DNA from: Desulfopila sp. IMCC35006
Lineage (GTDB): Bacteria; Desulfobacterota; Desulfobulbia; Desulfobulbales; Desulfocapsaceae
Assembly: GCF_005116645.1 (NCBI RefSeq)
Contig: NZ_SWCM01000004.1
Location: 1 to 64,000 of the forward strand
Direction of reading: 5' to 3'
Length of the DNA: 64,000 nucleotides
Shown: positions 9,601-18,700 of the stretch, one piece after another
Layout: each line of letters begins with the position of its first letter
How positions within the stretch are numbered: the stretch's first letter is position 1
The notes under the pieces: generated by a model
Seen by the model: the letters and a program-made list of their open reading frames with translations, nothing else
The model's database searches: none
What the model was told of the DNA's origin: nothing
Made by a program: the position numbers and the translations under genes

Positions 9601-9629
9601 CCCGTTGCCATGCGGTGCATGGCAACGGG
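9601..9629. terminator. Perfect 13-bp hairpin with a three-base loop
   Basis: CCCGTTGCCATGC (9601-9613), GGT, then the exact reverse complement (9617-9629). It lies just past the end of the minus-strand zinc-ribbon gene and before the deaminase. The stem is strong, but no T-run follows, so it may be a processing site or attenuator rather than a classical terminator. Confidence 0.45.
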
Positions 9630-9634
9630 CGGAA

Positions 9635-10879
9635 CTAGAGCACACGGCCATAGCGCATTGCTGCCGTCTGGACGGAAGCAAGGGTGTGTTCCTGCACGAG
9701 GTCATGGGTTTCTGCAACAAATGGCAGATAGGTCAGTGCACAGCTGTTTGCTGCAAGACGAATCTCCGGCAGCGCTGAAAATCTTTTTTCCCGGCTGAGA
9801 GTACTGTACGCCAGAACGCTCTTAATGGCCTGGAGGGCCTCCTGCTGATCCAGCGTCACCGGGTAATCATTTGTCACCCTGTCGGTTTGCCCCGATGGAA
9901 TACGCGTCTGGGCGACAGTCAGCTGGGAGGCGAGCTGCAGAAAAGCCTTGGGATTTACTTTAAATGCCGGAATCCAGAAAACAAGGGGCCTGTTCTCGTA
10001 TAGCGGCATGGGCACCAGAGGCTGGTTGGTAAACCGGAGAAAATCAGCAAAATACTTTAACACATAGCCTGCAGTCGTAAAGCTTATTCGCCAGAACGGC
10101 AGGTAGCGGGCCCGATCCTCACCGGCAACCACTGTCCAGTCCACGGCGTTAAATCTGCCGCCTCGCTCCTGCCATAACGACTGACAGTTGGTGCATTGCA
10201 GGACTATGGTGTCCCGTTCCCCGGTTAATCGTCCACCACATTTGGGACAAAGAGTAGCAAGAAACCGGGGCTCCCAGGAACTTTTGCTGACACAGGTTTT
10301 ATGCAGATGATCGCCCAGCAGAGTGTAATCGCCGATGACCTGATTGGTCACCGCATCAAACAGATGATCGTCTTTGACATAGCAGGGCTGATAGATACAG
10401 CTGATTGTCTCGCCGATAAACGCCCGATGGTGACAGGTCTTTACCGTATGTTTATCGAAGAGATCGACAACCATTGCCGCATGGGCGAAGACCTTCTTGG
10501 TGGGCATCGACTGCAGAATGAACCCGCCACGGGTGGCTGAGACGACCGGCTTGAGCTGCATCGCCTGCGGTCTCAAGCCCAGGGAGACAGGCAATAGCCG
10601 GTTATCAAGCCCAAGACGCGTCGTGTCGACAATTTTATATTGTACCTCATTGTCGCGTACATAAAAAATCGACCCTTTGAAACGAAGATACGGTGCGAAA
10701 ACAAGCTGACTTTCATTAATATTTTCCGGAAGTTTGCTGGGCAGGACAAAACGATCGGCCCCGTTGCCTGTCTTGTAGTTATGCACATCGCAATACTCAC
10801 ACTGGATGAGCCGATCATCCTCATTGAGTATTATCGCCGCACCACAGGAAGGACAGCTCTGTTCTATCGTGACATCCAT
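9635..10879 (-). CDS. Zinc-ribbon protein of the SPFH neighbourhood (TFIIB-like zinc finger)
   Basis: A 414-residue protein of unknown function. The N-terminus has a zinc ribbon (CPSCGA ... CEYCDVHN, TFIIB-like) and a second ribbon lies in the middle (CPKCGG ... CTNCQSLW). No transmembrane helix or enzyme motif is evident. It starts five bases after the SPFH gene; an alternative TTG start would overlap that gene by 31 bases. The pairing recalls Bacillus subtilis ydjG-ydjH-ydjI, where a zinc-ribbon protein and an SPFH protein are encoded together in an envelope-stress-type operon, so a shared membrane-associated role is likely. The specific job is unknown. Confidence 0.6.
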   Translation of the reverse strand: MDVTIEQSCPSCGAAIILNEDDRLIQCEYCDVHNYKTGNGADRFVLPSKLPENINESQLVFAPYLRFKGSIFYVRDNEVQYKIVDTTRLGLDNRLLPVSLGLRPQAMQLKPVVSATRGGFILQSMPTKKVFAHAAMVVDLFDKHTVKTCHHRAFIGETISCIYQPCYVKDDHLFDAVTNQVIGDYTLLGDHLHKTCVSKSSWEPRFLATLCPKCGGRLTGERDTIVLQCTNCQSLWQERGGRFNAVDWTVVAGEDRARYLPFWRISFTTAGYVLKYFADFLRFTNQPLVPMPLYENRPLVFWIPAFKVNPKAFLQLASQLTVAQTRIPSGQTDRVTNDYPVTLDQQEALQAIKSVLAYSTLSREKRFSALPEIRLAANSCALTYLPFVAETHDLVQEHTLASVQTAAMRYGRVL

Positions 10880-10884
10880 GTGAA

Positions 10885-12033
10885 TTATCGCAACGGAACC
10901 AACTTTTCCCCGCAATTATTGCAAAACATCGAATCCGGCAGATTCTCAAGCCTGCAGCCGGGACATACCTGCGGTTGTTTTTTCCGGTCGGTAGCCTGGC
11001 CGCACTGCGAACAAAACCTGGCCTTCGGGGTAAGGTTTTTGCCGCAGTTGCTGCATTTGACCAGGAGTAATTGTTGATGACCGCACAACGGGCAGAAACG
11101 GGCATCGCCGGGGATATCACTATGACAGTCCGGACATTGTACCAGCGCAGCCGGAACCGGTGGAGGGTTTCCACCACCGGTTGCACGCAGAGTGTTTCCG
11201 GCGAAAATTCCCGGCAACATCATCCCCATACCCATCCCGAGCCCGGCCCCGGCTTCTCCCTGGGTTCCAGCGGCTTTCTCCATGGCCATGGCCGTTTTGA
11301 GCTGGAGAAATTTATCCATATCGTCGATCAAGCCCATTCGGCTCTTATCATCAATGGCACCCTGCACTTCTTCCGGCGGCGTAATGGAGGTTATATATAA
11401 ATGGGTCAGGCGGAGACCGAAATCAGCGAAATCTATGGCTAATCGTTTTTGTAATGCATCGGAGAGTTCATCAAACTTACCAGGAAGATTAAAAATGGAA
11501 TCGAGCGTCTGCCCCAGATAGTCGTTGAAACGGGAAACAATGACCATCTTGAGATAGTCGGCAACCCCGTCGGTTTCCATTTTCCCCATCGTACCGACAA
11601 GGGAATTAATAAATAATACCGGCTGCACAACCTGAATATTGTACATGCCATGGGCCCGAAGACGGATCAACCCAAGCTCATTGTCCCTGAAGGCCACCGG
11701 ATTCTGCGTTCCCCATTTGAGATTTGGGAAATACTTTAAATTGACCATGTACACTTCAGCGCGCAGCGGACTGTCCCCCCGCCAGGGAATCGACAGGAGT
11801 TTAGTCAGCAGGGGAAGATTGCCGGTGCGCAGGGTATGCCTGCCTGGCCCGAAACAGTCGCAGGCCTTTCCTTTATAAAAAAGAACAGCAGCCTGGCTCT
11901 CTCTAACCGTCAACTGGGCACCAAATTTGATCTCGCCGGATCCGGACTCCGGCAGGCGATGGACGATTTCCTGTCCAGATTCATCGAACCACTCAATATT
12001 TTCAAGAAACAGCCCGCCGTGGAACCGGTTCAT
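10885..12033 (-). CDS. SPFH/Band 7 domain protein with three C-terminal zinc ribbons (YdjI-like)
   Basis: The 382-residue protein has an N-terminal SPFH (Band_7_1, 'virion core'-like) domain at about 25-240. A Gly/Met-rich linker (around 260-290) follows, then three zinc ribbons (CPDC...CPLC, CSNC...CSQC, CPGC...CNNC). It has no N-terminal membrane helix, unlike flotillins. B. subtilis YdjI is the nearest characterised type; such proteins associate with PspA-family membrane-stress proteins. A good ribosome-binding site (AAAGGAGATACC) precedes the ATG. The partner zinc-ribbon gene follows directly and a small gene diverges upstream. Confidence 0.8.
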   Translation of the reverse strand: MNRFHGGLFLENIEWFDESGQEIVHRLPESGSGEIKFGAQLTVRESQAAVLFYKGKACDCFGPGRHTLRTGNLPLLTKLLSIPWRGDSPLRAEVYMVNLKYFPNLKWGTQNPVAFRDNELGLIRLRAHGMYNIQVVQPVLFINSLVGTMGKMETDGVADYLKMVIVSRFNDYLGQTLDSIFNLPGKFDELSDALQKRLAIDFADFGLRLTHLYITSITPPEEVQGAIDDKSRMGLIDDMDKFLQLKTAMAMEKAAGTQGEAGAGLGMGMGMMLPGIFAGNTLRATGGGNPPPVPAALVQCPDCHSDIPGDARFCPLCGHQQLLLVKCSNCGKNLTPKARFCSQCGQATDRKKQPQVCPGCRLENLPDSMFCNNCGEKLVPLR

Positions 12034-12094
12034 GGTATCTCCTTTCGTTGTGTTCTTGCAGAAATCATTTTTTTACAGACAAAAATAGAAACAT

Positions 12095-12116
12095 TATGAT
12101 AGATAATCATATCATA
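12095..12116. promoter_or_regulatory. Inverted repeat in the divergent promoter region of the SPFH operon
   Basis: TATGATA (12095-12101) and TATCATA (12110-12116) form a perfect 7-base inverted repeat with an 8-base spacer, midway between the divergent starts at 12033 and 12150. This is a plausible operator for a regulator controlling both units. No regulator gene is adjacent. Confidence 0.4.
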
Positions 12117-12149
12117 ACTCTAGATAATATTTGCAGGAGAAAATAAACT

Positions 12150-12497
12150 ATGGATGCAAAAGATCTCTGGGATCTGGAAACTGCACTGAAGGTGCTGGCC
12201 CATGACAGCGTAGACAGTAAATTATGGGCGGAGGCCGTCGAATGGCTCATCCTCTATGGTCCGATCGAAATCCGCCAGCTCTTACTCGACGCCTCAATGA
12301 CGGCGACAATCAGTTCCTTCCCGGAACTCAAACCCACACATTATTCACCAGACGGACAGGCCTGTTACGACCTCAGAGAACTTGCTGGATCACTGGGTAT
12401 TAATGAAGAGGAAGCCCGGAAGATTCTCCAACAAAAAGAAGAGGAACATAAACTGCTGCAGATGTTTAACGACGATGATACCGATACAATACACTAA
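12150..12497 (+). CDS. Hypothetical protein, divergent from the SPFH operon
   Basis: I do not recognise this 115-residue protein. It is soluble, with an N-terminal helical part (DLWDLETALKVLAHD, LWAEAVEWLILYGP) and a second part resembling a small helix-turn-helix or winged segment (DLRELAGSLGINEEEARKIL). A charged tail follows that ends in a run of aspartates. It has a clear ribosome-binding site (GCAGGAGAAA) and normal-looking codons. It shares a 116-base divergent intergenic region with the SPFH operon, so a regulatory relation is possible but not shown. Confidence 0.65.
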   Translation: MDAKDLWDLETALKVLAHDSVDSKLWAEAVEWLILYGPIEIRQLLLDASMTATISSFPELKPTHYSPDGQACYDLRELAGSLGINEEEARKILQQKEEEHKLLQMFNDDDTDTIH

Positions 12498-12576
12498 TCC
12501 CGGGCGAGATGAGCACCATAGACACTACATTCTCCCTGCTTCCCACATGCCACATGGAAACCAGCCTCTATTACCA

Positions 12577-13065
12577 TTACAGTTCATAGAGCTTTGCGTC
12601 GTGTGCCGGCTGGTTGCTCTGCCGTAAGGCCTTCTTTTTTAATGAATCGAGACTGAAGTCATCCTCGTTCAGCAGGTCGCCCATATCTTTTTCAACCTGT
12701 TCGGGATCCTCTCCTGCCTCCATTCTGGAGATCGCCTCCTCCATCGAGTCGCCAAGATGAACGCCGGTAGATTCGGTAAACTTTCGCATGAGCGAGGCCA
12801 TCTGACGGGGATCGTCCTCGTTGATATGCTCCGCCTCACGCATCAACGATTCGAAAGCGTGTTCCATTTTCGATTCGTCAAGACCGGAAAACGGGTCGTC
12901 GCTTTCTTCCTTCCCCCTAGTGATGGTGGCAAAAGTCGAAATCTGCCGGGAAAGATGTTTTTTGCCGCATTGGGGACAATCCGGAATCTTGGTCGTGTTT
13001 ACTCTGGCAGAGTAAAAATTAAATACCACATGACACGCATCGCAATAATATTCATAGATTGGCAT
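12577..13065 (-). CDS. FmdB-family zinc ribbon protein
   Basis: The 162-residue protein begins MPIYEYYCDACHVVF and contains a second CPQC, the compact zinc ribbon of the FmdB regulatory protein family. The rest is an acidic, methionine-rich extension (residues 45-163) longer than in typical FmdB proteins (around 70-110 residues). Its role is unknown; FmdB itself was proposed as a regulator. The ATG chosen starts the ribbon exactly. It lies four bases past aroB. Confidence 0.75.
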   Translation of the reverse strand: MPIYEYYCDACHVVFNFYSARVNTTKIPDCPQCGKKHLSRQISTFATITRGKEESDDPFSGLDESKMEHAFESLMREAEHINEDDPRQMASLMRKFTESTGVHLGDSMEEAISRMEAGEDPEQVEKDMGDLLNEDDFSLDSLKKKALRQSNQPAHDAKLYEL

Positions 13066-13069
13066 AATT

Positions 13070-14143
13070 CTATCCCAAAACCTGGTCAACCTGTGCTTCG
13101 GTAACTTTATCGGTAATAACAGTCCTGCCTATTTCTGTCGGAAGAACGAAAAAAACCCTGCCGCCGACAGTTTTCTTATCCGTCAAAAGATATCGTTTAA
13201 TTCGGCCACGATCAAGATTTTTCGGCACCTCGATCGGCATTTCATACTCCCTGAGGATGTTGATAATAGTATCGCAGTCTTCCTGAGGCAGAAGATCATT
13301 GAGGACAGCGAGCCGTGCCGCGGCGACCATGCCAATGGAGACGGCCAGACCGTGAATAAGCGTATAATCCGAGGCCCCTTCCACTGCATGGCCGATCGTA
13401 TGCCCGTAATTGAGAATTCTCCTGATGCCGCCCTCCCGCTCGTCCTCAGCAACCACCGTCGCTTTTATCTGACAGCAGGTATGCACTGTCTTCTTGATCA
13501 ATTCCGGATCAAGATCCAGGATACCCTGACGATTTTCGGCAAGAAAATAAAAGAAGCCCTGATCCCGGATAACCCCGTATTTAATCACCTCGGCCAGACC
13601 ACCGAGCAATTCCTGCCTGGGCAGCGTCTGCAATACCGAAATATCAATATAGACCGCTTTGGGCTGGTAGAATGCCCCCACAAGGTTTTTGCCCTCAGGA
13701 ATATCGACGCCGGTCTTGCCGCCGACAGAGCTGTCAACCTGAGCAAGCAGCGTGGTTGGCAGCTGGACAAAAGGAATCCCGCGCATATACGATGAGGCAA
13801 GAAAGCCGGCTATATCCCCCGCTACCCCACCGCCAAGCCCGATAAGAGCATCCTGGCGATCAAATCCGCGGCTGGCAAGTTTTCCAGCAAGCTGGCCGAT
13901 AGTCTGCAAGGTTTTGTTCGCTTCGCCGTGGGTAAAGATCAGCAGTTCCGCTTCAATCCCGGCTTTCCGCATACTTTGTATCACGACATCGCCATACAGC
14001 CCGGCAACCTTATCGTCTGCGACGACACCATATCTCTTGCCAATTTTTCTGGCGCGCAGCCCTTCGCCTATCTGATGCAAACAGCCATCGGCAATAATAA
14101 TGGGATAACTTCGATCACCCAGCCCAACTTGTAATTCCCGCAT
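13070..14143 (-). CDS. aroB: 3-dehydroquinate synthase
   Basis: The 357-residue NAD- and metal-dependent enzyme makes 3-dehydroquinate from DAHP in the shikimate pathway. Visible family motifs are GEANKTLQTI, GGGVAGDIAGFLASSYMRGI, PTTLLAQVDSSVGGKTG and GYHTIGHAVE-like NYGHTIGHAVE, which holds metal-ligand histidines. The length is typical. The FmdB-like gene follows almost directly, so the two are probably cotranscribed. A terminator separates aroB from sat upstream. Confidence 0.95.
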   Translation of the reverse strand: MRELQVGLGDRSYPIIIADGCLHQIGEGLRARKIGKRYGVVADDKVAGLYGDVVIQSMRKAGIEAELLIFTHGEANKTLQTIGQLAGKLASRGFDRQDALIGLGGGVAGDIAGFLASSYMRGIPFVQLPTTLLAQVDSSVGGKTGVDIPEGKNLVGAFYQPKAVYIDISVLQTLPRQELLGGLAEVIKYGVIRDQGFFYFLAENRQGILDLDPELIKKTVHTCCQIKATVVAEDEREGGIRRILNYGHTIGHAVEGASDYTLIHGLAVSIGMVAAARLAVLNDLLPQEDCDTIINILREYEMPIEVPKNLDRGRIKRYLLTDKKTVGGRVFFVLPTEIGRTVITDKVTEAQVDQVLG

Positions 14144-14163
14144 AACATCCTCGAATCAAATTC

Positions 14164-14206
14164 AAAAAAAAAGGAGATACCGCGTTGCCGCAGTATCTCC
14201 TTTTTT
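14164..14206 (-). terminator. Rho-independent terminator of sat
   Basis: GGAGATAC and GTATCTCC form a stem bordered by A and T runs on both sides (AAAAAAAAA before, TTTTTT after). On the minus strand it gives a stem followed by a U tract 19 bases past the sat stop, so sat is probably a one-gene transcript. Confidence 0.85.
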
Positions 14207-14224
14207 ATCTATAAGGCTCAGAAA

Positions 14225-15502
14225 TTACATTGCATCGCCGGAAGCGGCACCCTGCATCTTAACCTCAACCTTTTCTTTCAGGTTGCCGTAGTACACTTTG
14301 AGGTGATCAAGAACTTCGTCACGACCAAAATGAGGCACAATCTCAGCACCATCAGAGAGGGCTTTACGCAGTTTGGTACCAGAAAGGATAACGCGATCTT
14401 CTTTGGTATGAGGACAGGTACGCAGAGAAGCCATACCGTCGCACTTATGACAATAGAAGGTCCAGTCAATTTTCATCGGTTTGCACTGCAGATCTTTGCC
14501 TGCATCGCCGGTTGTGGGGATGCGATCAAAAATTTCCTGTGCCTCGAACAGACCGTAGAAATCACCAACGCCGGCATGGTCACGACCAATCAGCATGTTG
14601 TTGACACCATAGTTCTGACGGAAGGTGGCATGGAGCAGTCCCTCGCGAGGTCCGGCATAACGCATATCCAGCGGATAACCGGCGTTAATGACGTAATCTT
14701 TAACGAAGTATTTGTCGATCAGGATGTCAATTGCTTTAACGCGGACATCAGCAGGAATATCACCAGGCTTCAGGTTACCAATGAGTGAATGGATCAACAC
14801 GCCGTCACAGACTTCAACGGCAATCTTGGCCAGATACTCATGGGAACGATGCATTGGGTTACGCAGCTGCAGAGCAGCAACGTTGGCCCATCCGCGCTCG
14901 TCGAACATGGCACGGGTCTGAGCAGGTCGCAGGTATACGCCCGGGTACTCTTTTGGATATTCGCCTTCGGAAAGAACTTTAACAGGACCGGCAAGATTCA
15001 CATCTTTTTGCGCCAGAACCATGATAACACCCGGGTGATCCTTAGGAGCGATTTCCCAGAATTTACCATCAACAGACTCTTCGCCTGTGCCCAAGAAGAC
15101 TTTTTCACATTCCCACTTCTTGTCAGCCTCGGTCATGGCATATTTCTCGGTGACTTTCATGGTGGCGAAAACCTCACCTTTACGCACCAGAGCAATCTCC
15201 TGACCTTCTTTGATGTCTGCGGCTTCAGCGGTGGTAACGTCAAGAGTGATAGGTACCGGCCAGAAGGTGCCGTCTGCCAATTGGAAGTTCTCACAAACGC
15301 CTTTCCAGTCAGCCTTGGTCATGAAACCGGCCAATGGAGAAAAACCACCAATTCCCAGCATGATCAGATCACCTTTTGCCCGGGCAGAAATCTCAATCTG
15401 CTTGAGGCCAGCGGCTTTCTTGAGCTCTGCTTCACGCTCTTTACCTTCGAGCAAAGCACAAACGAGACCTTTTCCACCATGAGGTGCAACTAATTTTGAC
15501 AT
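14225..15502 (-). CDS. sat: Sulfate adenylyltransferase (ATP sulfurylase), dissimilatory type
   Basis: The 425-residue homo-oligomeric enzyme activates sulfate with ATP to APS, the first step of dissimilatory sulfate reduction. The nucleotide-binding HxGH-like motif is [10 protein letters not shown], preceded by QLRN, and [12 protein letters not shown] is the second signature. Cysteines HKCDG and RTCPH near 350-370 match the zinc-binding domain of bacterial and archaeal Sat. It has its own promoter and terminator, fitting high expression. aprAB and qmo genes are not in the window. Confidence 0.96.
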   Translation of the reverse strand: MSKLVAPHGGKGLVCALLEGKEREAELKKAAGLKQIEISARAKGDLIMLGIGGFSPLAGFMTKADWKGVCENFQLADGTFWPVPITLDVTTAEAADIKEGQEIALVRKGEVFATMKVTEKYAMTEADKKWECEKVFLGTGEESVDGKFWEIAPKDHPGVIMVLAQKDVNLAGPVKVLSEGEYPKEYPGVYLRPAQTRAMFDERGWANVAALQLRNPMHRSHEYLAKIAVEVCDGVLIHSLIGNLKPGDIPADVRVKAIDILIDKYFVKDYVINAGYPLDMRYAGPREGLLHATFRQNYGVNNMLIGRDHAGVGDFYGLFEAQEIFDRIPTTGDAGKDLQCKPMKIDWTFYCHKCDGMASLRTCPHTKEDRVILSGTKLRKALSDGAEIVPHFGRDEVLDHLKVYYGNLKEKVEVKMQGAASGDAM

Positions 15503-15600
15503 AGAGATCCTCTTTTTTAAAAGTTTATATTTATAAAGCTGCTGCCACCCAAACTATTGTGCGGCAATCTAATGAACAGTCATTCATTTACAAAGGCTTA

Positions 15601-15628
15601 TATATAGTTTTATCAGCGAAAAAGTCAA
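15601..15628 (-). promoter_or_regulatory. Sigma70-type promoter for sat
   Basis: On the minus strand TTGACT (15628-15623) and TATATA (15606-15601) are 16 bases apart. Transcription would start near 15594, giving a leader of about 90 bases. A good match to consensus, fitting a highly expressed energy gene. Confidence 0.6.
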
Positions 15629-15675
15629 GCGAAAATCGTGCTCAGCTTCATTCAACGTTTTATGCAACAAAGCCC

Positions 15676-15724
15676 AAAAAAAAGCGGCAAGTTGCTCTCC
15701 ACCAGGTGGGAAAGCAACTTGCCG
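15676..15724 (-). terminator. Rho-independent terminator of the pilY1 operon
   Basis: GCGGCAAGTTGCT (15684-15696) pairs with AGCAACTTGCCGC (15712-15724). On the minus strand the stem is followed by eight U residues (15683-15676). It lies about 40 bases beyond the pilY1 stop. Confidence 0.9.
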
Positions 15725-15764
15725 CCAATTTAGTCCGAGGCTATTGCCGGAGGTATGTTACTGT

Positions 15765-18700
15765 TTAATCACTTTCCTTCCATGACCGCATACCGGATTT
15801 CACCTCAAAAGGATTATTCTGGTCAATAACCTGTATTGCTCCGGTGCTGGTCTGCACAAAGGCCTTTGAGCCATCTTCGCTGCCGACATGGACATTTGGC
15901 GAAGTCGCCAGCCCTTGCCCCAAGCTGACTTTACGCCTGCTCTTGCCTAGAGACTGCCCATCAAACGTTACGGTATCGGATCCCAGGATCGCATCAAAGT
16001 ACGAAGTTCCGGTTGTATAAAACTGAGACCATAACCAACTTTCACCCCCAGCCTCGCAAACATCCTCAGAAGGAATGAACGTGGTAAAGATGAGCGCCCC
16101 TCCCAATAATACCGCCTGACCAAGGTTCCTTTCACCAAGTTGATTTCCGGTATCATCGACAAAGTCTATAAACCATCCGTCGTGTTGTGCCTGCTCTGCC
16201 ACTACATCACTCCAGCTTGCTTTAAAGCCGTTACGGTCAACAGTTCTTGCCGAATCTGTAAACACCTCATAATTTGTGGTATCGACCAGATCTGATTTAC
16301 TGCTGATGAGATGCCACGTTTTTCTTTCCGGCTCAGTAGACGATATTGGTTCTTTTATCCCATAATAGCTCTGCAGACTGAGATCAGATCCATCCAGGGG
16401 AACGAAGTACCGACCTGTGCCGAAAAACACCCAGTTTCTTCCTTCACCATCAAGGGCCACGGTAGGTGCTGCGGTAATTGGCTGCTCGGCATTAAACAAA
16501 ACACTGTCAGGCTCCCAAAAGCTTGGATCCTGATCCTCATCGGGATCAAAGAGGTCATCAATGATAATTCTTCGCATTTTCCCTTCCCACCGGGAAGTAC
16601 CAGTACTGACAGTTCCGTAATAGAGTACATCAGCGTTATAATCGAGATTATAATCAACGGTGATGGGATCACTCACGAACGAGTTGCTGTCAAGCTCCGA
16701 ATACCAGTGGAGTCCTTGCGTCAATACGCCATGCCGGGTAGGGCCATCCGTCAGGGTCCAGATTTCATTTTTCGAAGCAAGCTTAACCATGTCCAGCATA
16801 TAGAATTTGGCCATCTGACTGCTTCCTGCCGTGGCTAACACAGTGGGATCGGGGTCACCGGTGGCATCTGCCGGGCCGGAACCAAACGCCAGGAACCATC
16901 TGTTTTCACCCGTTGCAGGATTTAAATCATTGTAGTCATCAAATTTTCCATTGTGATCCCCGTCTTTCATCACCACCATGGTGGGATAACTGGTTGAGAA
17001 CCCCATCTCCGGCATGGTGATCTCACCCAGCAGGGTCGGCTTGATTTCTGGGTCGGTAATATCAAATATCAAAAACGCTGATTTCATGACCGGGTCGGTC
17101 AAGTCATCAGTAGTAATTGTTTTATCGATATCCGCCTTGATGCTCGCTCCACCAAATCGCATGCCCACAACCATGACCGTACCCCATCCGTGCGGATGCA
17201 GCCCGCCAACAGCATCGGCCGGGAAAATTTTGGCATCAAAAATCCGAGGTTTTTGGTCAACATAATAAACGTGGCCGTACTCTGACTCGGTAAGCCAATG
17301 CAGGTGCGGCAGGAGATTAAAGGGAATATATGCCCACAACTCGGCTCCTAACTCGGGCATGTCTGTATTAGTTTTACAACCGTCATCATTGCCGGTTACA
17401 CCATCGTAGGGATTGTACCCCGCATTAATTTCCCTACAGAATTCCTGGTGATAGGAATCATAAAATCCACCGTTAAAAGCATGCAGCATTCCATCATTGG
17501 CACCGGTATAGATGACTGTCCGGCGGTCTGCGTATTGAGCAGCAAAGTCGGCATATGTGTTATCTCTATACAACAGGTGATATCCTTCTGACGGCTTGCT
17601 CACGACCGTCGGTGTTGAATAAGCAATATCGCCGAGCCGCCAGGTCTTTCCATCATAGTGCCTGGACCGTAATTCCGTACCGGCAATATCATTTACACCA
17701 ATTTTCAACGGCTGGGCAATGCCTTCTGTATCCACATCGTCCAGGCCTCGGATATACTGTATTTCTCTCTTCGTTTCTTTGATGAGAAAATCAGCAAAAT
17801 CGGTTGTGGAGAGGGCGCTTATCGCCGCCGGTTTATTGCCAAAAGAGGGATAGAGATGCAAATACGGGTAAAAATTGGTTGTAACAGCCAAATCGGCAAG
17901 GGCAGGTGGGGTCAGTGGCCAGGTGAAATCTTTAATTTCTGTGGCAGCATTGACGACCTTATCGCCATTTCCATCCACCCAGGTAAAAATATACCGCCGG
18001 TTCTCTGCGGAAATGTAGGTACTTCTTTGCGCCACAATATCAATGTCGTTTATCGAATTAAGCCACTCAGATGAGTTCCACAGATAATTGAGCGGATTCG
18101 TGCTCGTTACTGCATCAGCGACATTCCATATTATTTCACGATCCTGCAGGATGCCATCGCCATTCACATCATAATACCGATGGGGCTCTGCATTGGCATC
18201 ATATCGAATAATCGCATCGAGCTGCGACAAATAGGCACGATTGTTGGAGGGACAAGATCCGGGGAATTCAGTGTCAAGCTCCCCATTGCCATTGGTATCC
18301 TCAGTATCCAAAACCCCATTGCCATCGGTGTCCGTAGTTTGATAATCGAGCTTACAATTCATATTGATGTCTTCATGATAGACCCTGCCATTACCATTCA
18401 GATCCGGCCCTTTTACATCCAGTTTATCGTTGCCATTGGTATCTTCCCGCATATTTCCGTATGCATCCACCAAAAAGCTGTGCACCTGTCCCACCCAGCT
18501 CACCGTATTGGCATTTGCCGTAGAATCGGTAATCGTTGGGTAAAATATCGATTGATAAACGGCTCCCTCACCACTTCGGGTATTGGAAACAACAGAGGCG
18601 GCAGTTCCGGACGAAGCCTGATTAAGAATCGAGGCAAATGATTTATTCAACTCCTCTTCAAGGCGCAGGGGATTGGTCACATAGAAATAGGTATCGGGCG

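Noticed and set aside
18200-18480. Periodic repeats in the pilY1 gene that could suggest a repeat array
   Set aside because: They encode consecutive Asp/Gly-rich Ca-binding-like loops; spacing and sequence are protein-driven, with no CRISPR spacers.
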